Below, piece by piece: positions 1-5,569 of a DNA stretch of 6,467 nt. Below the pieces are notes generated by a model. That model ran no database searches, had not been told where the DNA came from, and saw only the letters and a program-made list of their open reading frames with translations. The translations under genes were made by a program, and so were the position numbers. The stretch's first letter is position 1, and the number at the start of each line of letters is the position of its first letter. Source of the stretch: Methylococcaceae bacterium (GTDB lineage: Bacteria > Pseudomonadota > Gammaproteobacteria > Methylococcales > Methylomonadaceae); the NCBI GenBank assembly GCA_005779525.1, contig SXIZ01000253.1:1-6467 (forward strand), read 5' to 3'.

Positions 1-1
1 A

Positions 2-148
2 TTTGCTTATGGTACGGGACCCGTAAAAGGCTTTGCGGTGACTTTGATAATTGGGATTTTATCATCCATGTTTACCGCAATTACCAGTTCGCGGATGTTG
101 ATTAACTGGATTTACGGCGGTCGTCATGTTGAAAAATTATCTATTTAG
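2..148 (+). CDS. secD: SecD, protein translocase accessory subunit (3' end only)
   Basis: This is the C-terminal end of SecD, cut by the window start; 48 codons are visible before the TAG at 146-148. Reading from base 2, the peptide contains GTGPVKGFAVTLIIGILSS, then MFTAITSSRMLINWIYGG, and ends in HVEKLSI. This matches the last transmembrane helix and short cytoplasmic tail of SecD; the KLSI ending is also that of E. coli SecD as I recall it. SecD forms an inner-membrane complex with SecF that uses the proton motive force to help pull exported proteins out of SecYEG on the periplasmic side. secF follows 25 bp downstream in the usual secD-secF order, and the two are surely co-transcribed. The large periplasmic domain lies outside the window and cannot be judged. 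Confidence 0.95.
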   Translation, partial: FAYGTGPVKGFAVTLIIGILSSMFTAITSSRMLINWIYGGRHVEKLSI

Positions 149-162
149 TCATCCACTATTCT

Positions 163-166
163 GAGA
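163..166 (+). promoter_or_regulatory. Ribosome binding site of secF
   Basis: GAGA lies 7 bases before the ATG at 174 and is followed by an A-rich run. It is a modest Shine-Dalgarno match and supports that ATG as the secF start. Nothing in the 25-bp secD-secF gap resembles a promoter. Confidence 0.5.
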
Positions 167-173
167 AAAAGCA

Positions 174-1100
174 ATGTTTAATAATAGTATAAATTTTATG
201 GGCAATCGCCATATTGCGCTATGGTTTTCTGGGATTTTGTCTCTACTCTCAGTGGCTTCTTTGGCGGTGAATGGCTTGCATTTGGGGATTGATTTCACGG
301 GCGGTACGCTGGTTGAAGTGGGCTATAAACAAGCGGCAGATTTGAATGTGTTGCGCAACAAGTTGCAAGCCGCAGGTTTTGCCGATGCGACGGTACAGAA
401 TTTTGGAACCACGAAAGATGTCTTAATTCGTTTGAAACCGCAAGGTGACCTGAATAACAAAGAACTCAGCACCAAAGTGTTAGAAACGGTTAATCAGGGC
501 TTAGAAGAGCCTGCCGCTTTGCGCCGAGTAGAATTCGTTGGGCCGCAAGTTGGGGAAGACTTAAGTCAAGATGGCTTTTTGGCCTTGTTATACTCGACCT
601 TCGGTATTTTGGTGTACGTGGCTTGGCGCTTTGAATGGAAATTCTCCGTAGGCTCTATCATCGCGACCTTTCATGATGTCATCGTGACTTTAGGCGTATT
701 CTCCATGTTTGGCTTGGAATTCGATTTGACGGTGTTGGCAGCGGTATTAGCGTTGATTGGTTACTCGTTGAACGACACCATCGTAGTTTATGACCGAATT
801 CGTGAAAATTTCTTTTTACGTGAAGATGCCACAACAGAAGAAATTATGAATGCTTCGGTCAATGAAACTTTAAGCCGAACTATCATGACTTCGTTCACGG
901 TATTTTTAGTGTTGCTGTCCTTGTTTTTCTTAGGGGGCAGCGTGATTCACAATTTTGCCGTCGCTTTATTGTTTGGCGTGGTGTTTGGAACGTATTCTTC
1001 TATCTTTATCGCGAGTCCAGCGGCGTTAATGTTGGGTATTTGTCGTCAGGATTTAATGGCCAAAAACGATCATGGCGAAGAAGTGGATGAATTGCCTTAA
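174..1100 (+). CDS. secF: SecF, protein translocase accessory subunit
   Basis: Complete SecF of 308 residues, close to the usual length (E. coli about 323). It partners SecD in the inner membrane and supports the late, proton-motive-force-driven stage of Sec export. Visible features in order: a first transmembrane helix at about 14-33; the family signature GIDFTGGTLVEV at 38-49; a periplasmic domain to about residue 130, ending with VEFVGPQVG at 119-127; then five more predicted membrane segments at about 134-151, 160-180, 185-206, 240-256 and 261-287. The conserved GYSLNDTIVVYDRIREN, in and after the fourth helix, is at 196-212. The tail is short and acidic (EEVDELP). The ATG at 174 is chosen because it has a modest upstream ribosome site and the first helix follows at the expected distance. 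No frameshift or truncation is seen. An RND-type exporter is excluded by the SecF signatures and the secD neighbour. Confidence 0.98.
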   Translation: MFNNSINFMGNRHIALWFSGILSLLSVASLAVNGLHLGIDFTGGTLVEVGYKQAADLNVLRNKLQAAGFADATVQNFGTTKDVLIRLKPQGDLNNKELSTKVLETVNQGLEEPAALRRVEFVGPQVGEDLSQDGFLALLYSTFGILVYVAWRFEWKFSVGSIIATFHDVIVTLGVFSMFGLEFDLTVLAAVLALIGYSLNDTIVVYDRIRENFFLREDATTEEIMNASVNETLSRTIMTSFTVFLVLLSLFFLGGSVIHNFAVALLFGVVFGTYSSIFIASPAALMLGICRQDLMAKNDHGEEVDELP

Positions 1101-1125
1101 AAATTAAGCCACTGGCGTGATAAAT

Positions 1126-1148
1126 CCCGAGGCTAGTAGTGAATCGGG
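1126..1148. repeat. Small dyad CCCGA-N13-TCGGG before ndk
   Basis: CCCGA at 1126-1130 is the exact reverse complement of TCGGG at 1144-1148, separated by 13 bases. The right arm abuts the TATAAT hexamer at 1149-1154. It could be a weak RNA hairpin ending the secF transcript, or an operator-like dyad lying over the -35 to -10 region of the ndk promoter. As a terminator it is poor: the stem has only 5 pairs, and the nearest T-run (1163-1169) begins 14 bases beyond it. Confidence 0.3.
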
Positions 1149-1154
1149 TATAAT
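1149..1154 (+). promoter_or_regulatory. Putative -10 element of the ndk promoter
   Basis: A perfect TATAAT lies 46 bases upstream of the ndk start, in the only sizeable spacer between secF and hisS. At 17-bp spacing the -35 position (1126-1131) reads CCCGAG, which does not resemble TTGACA, and there is no extended -10 TG. If real, this promoter is either weak or helped by an activator. The transcript would start near 1161 and give a 5' leader of about 40 bases. Confidence 0.5.
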
Positions 1155-1185
1155 ATGTATTATTTTTTTACTTTTTATTTAATCT

Positions 1186-1189
1186 GGAG
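1186..1189 (+). promoter_or_regulatory. Ribosome binding site of ndk
   Basis: GGAG followed by an 11-base AT-rich spacer precedes the ATG at 1201. It is one of the better Shine-Dalgarno matches in the window, and it confirms that start together with the family-typical N-terminus MAIERTFSIIKPD. Confidence 0.65.
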
Positions 1190-1200
1190 TTTTACAATTT

Positions 1201-1632
1201 ATGGCAATCGAACGGACTTTTTCTATCATCAAACCTGATGCCGTGGCGAAAAATGTAATTGGCGAAATTTACAGCCGTTTTGAAAAAAATGGTTTGAAAA
1301 TTGTTGCTGCCAAAATGCTGCACTTAAGCCAAGAGCAAGCAGAAGGGTTTTATGCAGAACATAGCGAACGTGGCTTTTTTAAAGATTTAGTGGCTTTTAT
1401 GATTTCTGGTCCTGTCATTATGCAGGTCTTAGAAGGTGAAAATGCAGTTCTGAAACACCGTGAAATCATGGGCGCCACCAATCCTAAAGAAGCCGCTGCA
1501 GGTACTATTCGTGCAGATTTTGCCAACAGTATTGATGAAAATGCGGTGCATGGTTCGGATGCCTTAGCGACTGCAGAACGTGAAATTGCTTTTTTCTTCT
1601 CGGATAAAGAACTTTGTGACCGCACCCGTTAA
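1201..1632 (+). CDS. ndk: Nucleoside diphosphate kinase
   Basis: Cytoplasmic enzyme that moves the gamma-phosphate of ATP to nucleoside diphosphates through a phosphohistidine intermediate, balancing NTP and dNTP pools. The protein has 143 residues, the same length as the E. coli enzyme. The catalytic histidine is H117 in NAVHGSD (114-120). The nucleotide and phosphate contacts K11, Y51, R87, T93, R104 and N114 all fall at the canonical numbers, so the enzyme should be active. The N-terminus MAIERTFSIIKPDAV is typical. The ndk-rlmN-pilW order downstream is the common gammaproteobacterial arrangement, but here secF is directly upstream. A TATAAT and a GGAG site in the preceding 100 bp suggest that ndk opens its own transcription unit. 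The last 17 bases probably also encode the start of rlmN in another frame. Confidence 0.98.
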   Translation: MAIERTFSIIKPDAVAKNVIGEIYSRFEKNGLKIVAAKMLHLSQEQAEGFYAEHSERGFFKDLVAFMISGPVIMQVLEGENAVLKHREIMGATNPKEAAAGTIRADFANSIDENAVHGSDALATAEREIAFFFSDKELCDRTR

Positions 1633-2746
1633 TCCCGAAGCAATTAACTTATTAGGTTTCGACAGAAAAGGCCTCGCGGCTTTTTTTGTTGGCCTCGGTG
1701 AAAAGCCATTTCGGGCAACCCAGTTGCTCAAATGGCTGTATCAGGAAGAGGTGACTGATTTTGCTCTGATGAGTAATATCAGTAAGCCGTTACGCGCGTA
1801 TTTACAAGAACATTGCAGCATCAGTGCTCCAGAAATTGTCGTGGAGCAAAAAGCCACTGATGGGACCTTTAAATGGGTGATGCAGATGCATTGCGGTAAT
1901 CGAGTTGAAACGGTGTTTATCCCGGAAGAAAATCGCGGCACCTTATGTATTTCTTCGCAAGTCGGTTGTGCCTTAGCCTGTAGTTTTTGTTCTACCGCGC
2001 AGCAAGGCTTTAATCGAAATCTCAGTACCGCTGAAATTGTCGGGCAATTATATGTAGCGCAACGTCGCTTAGGTAAAGCGCAGCGCATTACCAATGTTGT
2101 CATGATGGGCATGGGAGAGCCCCTGTTAAATTTTGATAACGTGGTGGCTGCCGTTAATTTAATGATGGATGATTTTGCCTACGGTTTATCTAAACGCCGA
2201 GTCACGATCAGCACCTCCGGCGTCGTGCCTGCGATGTACAAATTAGCGCAGGAATGTGATGTCAGTATGGCTGTTTCTTTACATGCGCCTACAGACGAAT
2301 TACGTGATCAACTGGTGCCAATTAATCAGAAATACCCGTTAGTCGAATTATTGGCTGCGTGTAGAGAATACGTGCAGAGTGCTCCACGTCGGTTTATTAC
2401 CTTTGAATATGTAATGTTAGACGGCGTAAATGATAGTCCAGCAGATGCGCGCGCGTTAATCAAGTTATTACATGATGTGCCGTGCAAAATGAACTTAATT
2501 CCCTTTAATCCGTTTCCCAATACCCGTTACAGCTGTTCGTCAGCCGCTGCAATTGAGCGATTTAAAAGCATTTTGCATAAAGCGGGCCTAGTAACGACGG
2601 TGCGTAAAACCCGGGGTGACGATATTGATGCTGCCTGTGGGCAATTGGTGGGGCAGGTCAAAGATAAAAGTCGGCGACATATTCGCTTGCAACAAATGGG
2701 ATTACTCGAAACCCAAGAAGCGCTTAAACACACGTCGTCCGCATAA
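1616..2746 (+). CDS. rlmN: Dual-specificity 23S rRNA/tRNA adenine-C2 methyltransferase RlmN
   Basis: Radical-SAM enzyme that methylates C2 of A2503 in 23S rRNA and A37 in a subset of tRNAs. With the GTG at 1616 as start it has 376 residues, near the E. coli length of 384. The iron-sulfur motif CxxxCxxC is C118, C122 and C125 (VGCALACSFCSTAQQGFNRN). The two catalytic cysteines are C111 (TLCISSQ) and C341 (DDIDAACGQL). GMGEPLLN is at 165-172, and SKRRVTISTSGVVPA and VSLHAPTDELRD follow. An earlier in-frame GTG at 1580 would add 12 residues (KLLFSSRIKNF) that lie wholly within ndk. The shorter form, MTAPVNPEAINLLGFDRKG, fits the family N-terminus better and has a weak GGA 11 bases upstream. The gene thus overlaps ndk by 17 bp, which suggests translational coupling. 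RlmN is distinguished from its paralogue Cfr by sequence (GMGEPLLN, FNRN) and context. Confidence 0.97.
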   Translation: MTAPVNPEAINLLGFDRKGLAAFFVGLGEKPFRATQLLKWLYQEEVTDFALMSNISKPLRAYLQEHCSISAPEIVVEQKATDGTFKWVMQMHCGNRVETVFIPEENRGTLCISSQVGCALACSFCSTAQQGFNRNLSTAEIVGQLYVAQRRLGKAQRITNVVMMGMGEPLLNFDNVVAAVNLMMDDFAYGLSKRRVTISTSGVVPAMYKLAQECDVSMAVSLHAPTDELRDQLVPINQKYPLVELLAACREYVQSAPRRFITFEYVMLDGVNDSPADARALIKLLHDVPCKMNLIPFNPFPNTRYSCSSAAAIERFKSILHKAGLVTTVRKTRGDDIDAACGQLVGQVKDKSRRHIRLQQMGLLETQEALKHTSSA

Positions 2747-2750
2747 GGTT

Positions 2751-3506
2751 ATGAGTACTTCGCTGGCAGCACGTAGTTTATTAGGGTTATGGCTGATGTT
2801 GCTGGTAGCGTGCGCTTCGGATAACCGTGAAGACATCACGCCTGAGGCAAGTGCTCAAATTTACACCCGGCTAGGTATGGAATATCTGCGTATGGGTAAA
2901 TTGAATGTGGCCTTGGAAAAATTACAAACGGCGATTGATTTAGACGCGAATAATGTAGAAGCGCAGGATGCCATCGCCGTGTTATATGAAAAAATTAAGC
3001 TGTACCCGGATGCGCAAAAGCATTTTGAAATCGCATTGAAGTTGCGCCCTGAAAGTGCCAGTACACTCAACAACTATGGGCGTTTTTTGTGTGACCGGGG
3101 GGAATATGACGAAGCCGTTGCGTATCTGCAAAAAGCGATGGCGCTACCGTTGAATGATAATAAATGGTATGCCTACACGAACTTGGGTCGTTGTGAGTTG
3201 TTACGTGGTAACCAGGATGCGGCTGAAACTAATTTTCGGCAAGCCTTGCAGTTACAAGAAAAGTACGCTCCGGCATTATTAGAAATGCAGCGCATTAGTT
3301 ATCGGCAAGGTAAATATTTATCGGCTAGAGCTTTTTTGCAACGTTATTTGGAAGTTGCTGAACATTCGGCTGGAACGTTATGGACGGCCATCGAAACCGA
3401 AAAGGCTTTAGGTAATCCTGAAGCAGCGCGATTATACCGTGAGATGTTAATGCAAAAATTTCCGACATCGAATGAAGCTAAACAAATTTTGTCGTCTGAA
3501 AAATAA
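2751..3506 (+). CDS. pilW: Type IV pilus biogenesis lipoprotein PilW/PilF (TPR pilotin)
   Basis: Outer-membrane lipoprotein of 251 residues. In Pseudomonas (PilF) and Neisseria (PilW) the family is needed for assembly of the PilQ secretin through which type IV pili emerge. The N-terminus is a lipoprotein signal: R8, a hydrophobic stretch at 9-20 and the lipobox LVAC, with C21 as the predicted lipidated residue. Ala at +2 is compatible with transfer to the outer membrane. The rest is built of about six tetratricopeptide repeats starting near residues 34, 70, 103, 137, 173 and 206, for example YLRMGKLNVALEKLQTAIDL. The ATG at 2751 is chosen because it gives a clean lipoprotein signal; the frame is open further upstream, but only inside rlmN. 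It lies 4 bp after the rlmN stop, with AAGG overlapping that stop, so coupled translation is likely. Calling it pilF instead is only a naming difference. No other pilus gene is in the window. Confidence 0.9.
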   Translation: MSTSLAARSLLGLWLMLLVACASDNREDITPEASAQIYTRLGMEYLRMGKLNVALEKLQTAIDLDANNVEAQDAIAVLYEKIKLYPDAQKHFEIALKLRPESASTLNNYGRFLCDRGEYDEAVAYLQKAMALPLNDNKWYAYTNLGRCELLRGNQDAAETNFRQALQLQEKYAPALLEMQRISYRQGKYLSARAFLQRYLEVAEHSAGTLWTAIETEKALGNPEAARLYREMLMQKFPTSNEAKQILSSEK

Positions 3507-3516
3507 AGACGCGTCT
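3507..3516. repeat. Perfect 10-bp palindrome AGACGCGTCT
   Basis: The palindrome begins directly after the pilW stop codon. It has no loop, so it is not an intrinsic terminator by itself. Its left half can instead pair with CGTCT at 3493-3497 inside the pilW end. It may be a protein-binding dyad or chance. Confidence 0.3.
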
Positions 3517-3518
3517 CG

Positions 3519-3528
3519 TTTAATTAAA
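3519..3528. repeat. Perfect 10-bp palindrome TTTAATTAAA
   Basis: This AT-only palindrome lies two bases after the preceding one in the short pilW-hisS gap, 10 bases before the hisS ATG. An AT-rich ribosome-accessible leader would explain it. No promoter pair is visible here. Confidence 0.25.
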
Positions 3529-3538
3529 TATAGAAAGT

Positions 3539-4825
3539 ATGGCAAGTAATATTCAGGCAATTCGGGGGATGCATGACATTCTCCCAGAGCATACCGCACA
3601 ATGGTTTGCGGTAGAAAAGGTGATTCGTGAAGTTCTAGGTGCATATGCCTATCAGGAAATTCGGTTACCGATTTTAGAAAAAACCGAGTTATTTAAACGT
3701 TCTATCGGGGAAGTGACCGATATTGTCGAAAAGGAAATGTATACTTTTGAGGATCGCAATGGCGAGTCGTTGACTTTGCGCCCAGAAGGTACAGCGGGTT
3801 GTTTGCGCGCGTGTCTGGAACACGGTTTGCTGCATAACCAAGTCCTCAGATTGTGGTACCAAGGCCCCATGTTTCGTCATGAACGGCCGCAGAAAGGCCG
3901 TTATCGCCAGTTCTATCAATTGGGGGTTGAAACCTATGGCATGGAAGGCCCGGATATTGATGCTGAAATTATTCTGTTGACGCATCGTTTATGGCAGCGC
4001 TTAGGGATTCGCGAAAAAGTAGAGTTGCAAATCAACTCCTTAGGTACCATAGATGAGCGTTTGCGCTATCGGGAAAAGTTGGTGGAGTATTTTTCTCAAT
4101 ACCTTGAGCAGCTCGATGAAGATAGTCAGCGGCGCTTGCATAGTAATCCTTTGCGTATATTGGACACTAAAAATCCTGCGATGCAGGCTATCGTCTCCGA
4201 TGCGCCCGCATTATTAGATTATTTAGGTGCGGAGAGTAAAGCGCATTTGCAAGCCATTACTGAGATGCTGGATACTTTAGGGGTGGCCTATCGCATCAAC
4301 CCGCGTTTAGTAAGGGGCTTGGATTATTATTGCAATACCGTGTTTGAATGGGTGACTACGGAACTGGGCTCACAAGGGACGATTTGTGCGGGTGGACGCT
4401 ATGATGGTTTGATTGCGCAATTGGGTGGCAAGCCAAATTATGCCATCGGCTTTGCCTTAGGTATGGAGCGGTTATTGGCATTAGTGGAAATGGTGTCGGT
4501 TATCCAAGCAGACCCGGTAGCTGAAATATATGTAATTCGTGTGGGTGTCGCAGCCGAGTGTGCAGGTATGCGATTGGCTGAACAAATTCGCTCGACACTC
4601 CCTGGTTTAAAAGTCATGGTGAACTGCGGTGGTGGCAGTTTTAAAAGTCAATTTAAGCGTGCTGATAAAAGCGAAGCCAAATACGCCTTGATTTTAGGTG
4701 AAGATGAGGTCAAGCAAGGTGTGGTGGCAATTAAATCTTTGCGCACTGAAGCGGAGCAGCAAATCTTAAATTTTGACGCGGCTTTAGCATTTTTAGCAGC
4801 ACAATTTTATCCGTCCAGCGGTTAA
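3539..4825 (+). CDS. hisS: Histidyl-tRNA synthetase
   Basis: Class II aminoacyl-tRNA synthetase that charges tRNA-His in the cytoplasm as a homodimer. It has 428 residues (E. coli 424). The N-terminus IQAIRGMHDILPEH is typical. The catalytic core shows TLRPEGT at 79-85 with E83, motif 2 with R113 (GPMFRHERPQKGR, 109-121), Q127 and E131, the histidine-specific motif LVRGLDYY at 257-264 with catalytic R259, and motif 3 AIGFALGMERLLAL at 302-315 with R311. These residues fall at the same numbers as in the E. coli enzyme. The C-terminal anticodon-binding domain runs from about 328 to the end (EIYVIRVG ... KYALILGEDE). The related HisZ is unlikely because the HisA motif and the C-terminal domain are both present. 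The gene starts 32 bp after pilW with a weak AGAAAG site very close to the ATG, and is probably read through from upstream. rodZ and ispG, often found here, are absent. Confidence 0.98.
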   Translation: MASNIQAIRGMHDILPEHTAQWFAVEKVIREVLGAYAYQEIRLPILEKTELFKRSIGEVTDIVEKEMYTFEDRNGESLTLRPEGTAGCLRACLEHGLLHNQVLRLWYQGPMFRHERPQKGRYRQFYQLGVETYGMEGPDIDAEIILLTHRLWQRLGIREKVELQINSLGTIDERLRYREKLVEYFSQYLEQLDEDSQRRLHSNPLRILDTKNPAMQAIVSDAPALLDYLGAESKAHLQAITEMLDTLGVAYRINPRLVRGLDYYCNTVFEWVTTELGSQGTICAGGRYDGLIAQLGGKPNYAIGFALGMERLLALVEMVSVIQADPVAEIYVIRVGVAAECAGMRLAEQIRSTLPGLKVMVNCGGGSFKSQFKRADKSEAKYALILGEDEVKQGVVAIKSLRTEAEQQILNFDAALAFLAAQFYPSSG

Positions 4826-4830
4826 AATGC

Positions 4831-4859
4831 TTAATTGACAGATCTAAAAAATTTATAAT
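4831..4859 (+). promoter_or_regulatory. Putative promoter upstream of yfgM-bamB
   Basis: The 96-bp hisS-yfgM spacer contains a perfect TTGACA at 4835-4840 and a perfect TATAAT at 4854-4859. Only 13 bp separate them, too short for normal sigma-70 use. At the standard 17-bp distance the -35 is TTAATT (4831-4836, 3 of 6 matches). A promoter using TATAAT is plausible, giving a start near 4866 and a leader of about 55 bases. Which -35 is used, if either, cannot be told by eye. Confidence 0.5.
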
Positions 4860-4873
4860 GGCAACTCAATCCT

Positions 4874-4893
4874 GTCGGAATGTATAAGCCGAC
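4874..4893 (+). other. Small stem-loop in the yfgM leader
   Basis: GTCGG (4874-4878) can pair with CCGAC (4889-4893) around a 10-base loop, within the predicted 5' leader of yfgM. It is followed by a short tandem duplication, ACCTG-ACCTG, at 4892-4901. There is no T-run after it, so it is not an intrinsic terminator for hisS. The stem is short and may have no role. Confidence 0.25.
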
Positions 4894-4910
4894 CTGACCT
4901 GAAAATATCT

Positions 4911-4915
4911 GAGAG
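4911..4915 (+). promoter_or_regulatory. Ribosome binding site of yfgM
   Basis: GAGAG lies six bases upstream of the ATG at 4922. This is a good match at normal spacing and supports that start. Confidence 0.6.
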
Positions 4916-4921
4916 ATACGC

Positions 4922-5569
4922 ATGGCAATTTATGATACTGAAGAAGAACAAGTTGAAGCCCTCAAACGTTGGTGGCGAGAAAATTCACAAGCAACCATTA
5001 CCGGTGTGGTCGTGGGTTTATGTTTGATGACTGGAATCAACTTTTGGAACTCTAGTCAGCAAGATAAACGCGCCCAAGCTTCAACTTTATACGAACAGCT
5101 ATTAGAAGCGGATAAGCAAAAAAAATCTGAAGAAGTGGATAGACTGAGTCAGGATTTGTTACAAAAATATAGTTCAACCGCCTATGCAGATTTTGGGGCT
5201 TTATTTCAAGCCAAATCTAAAATCAACCAAGGGGATATGGGCGCTGCAAAAACTATTTTAGAAAAACTGGTAGCGACTGCTGATGACGAAGTTAAGCATA
5301 TTGCCAGAATCAGATTGGTCAGCTTGATGTTGTCCATGGGCGAATATGAACAAGGATTAAAATTGATTGCCGAGACCGATGCGGCAGCTATGGCTGGCTT
5401 TGTGGCCAACTATGAAGAATTAAAAGGTGATTTGTATGTGGCGCTTAATCGTATTGATGAAGCACGAACCGCTTACGAAAACGCTAAGCGAGAAGGTGCA
5501 CAATCACCATTATTGCAGTTTAAATTAGATGATATTACCGCTGCTGAAATCTCTCCTGTTGCAAAATAA
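4922..5569 (+). CDS. yfgM: YfgM, SecYEG-associated TPR-like membrane protein
   Basis: Inner-membrane protein of 215 residues (E. coli YfgM 206) with a short cytoplasmic N-terminus and a periplasmic C-terminal domain. In E. coli, YfgM associates with SecYEG and the chaperone PpiD and helps hand exported proteins to periplasmic chaperones. The conserved start AIYDTEEEQVEALKRWWREN (2-21) resembles E. coli MEIYENENDQVEAVKRFFAEN. One membrane segment follows at about 24-41 and then FWNSSQQDKRAQAS. The remainder is helical with degenerate TPR-like repeats, including SSTAYADFGALFQAKSKINQ, the GDMGAAKTILEKLVATADD stretch (104-122) and RIDEARTAYENAKREG. The start has a GAGAG site. The TAA stop overlaps the bamB ATG by one base (TAATG), so the two are translationally coupled, as their linked roles in envelope biogenesis suggest. 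Annotation pipelines often call it a tetratricopeptide repeat or DUF2133-type protein. Confidence 0.93.
   Translation: MAIYDTEEEQVEALKRWWRENSQATITGVVVGLCLMTGINFWNSSQQDKRAQASTLYEQLLEADKQKKSEEVDRLSQDLLQKYSSTAYADFGALFQAKSKINQGDMGAAKTILEKLVATADDEVKHIARIRLVSLMLSMGEYEQGLKLIAETDAAAMAGFVANYEELKGDLYVALNRIDEARTAYENAKREGAQSPLLQFKLDDITAAEISPVAK

Noticed and set aside
1124..1170. Rho-independent terminator after secF
   Set aside because: The stem is only 5 bp and the T-run at 1163-1169 is 14 bases downstream, so it does not meet the usual pattern.
1741..2112. 123-codon minus-strand open frame opposite rlmN
   Set aside because: The product is cysteine/arginine-rich and low in sense, mirroring the conserved RlmN codons; no family match is apparent.
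2616..2750. Upstream extension of the pilW frame into rlmN
   Set aside because: The extra 45 residues would bury the lipoprotein signal peptide and duplicate rlmN coding sequence; the ATG at 2751 gives a proper lipobox.
3689..3985. 98-codon minus-strand open frame opposite hisS (with a second overlapping one)
   Set aside because: It covers the strongly conserved HisRS motif region on the other strand, has no start context, and is a shadow.
5045..5075. Sigma-E-like promoter (GGAACT) inside yfgM for bamB
   Set aside because: E. coli bamB belongs to the sigma-E regulon, so I looked for this, but no matching -10 (TCTGA/TCTAA-like) lies at the required spacing.
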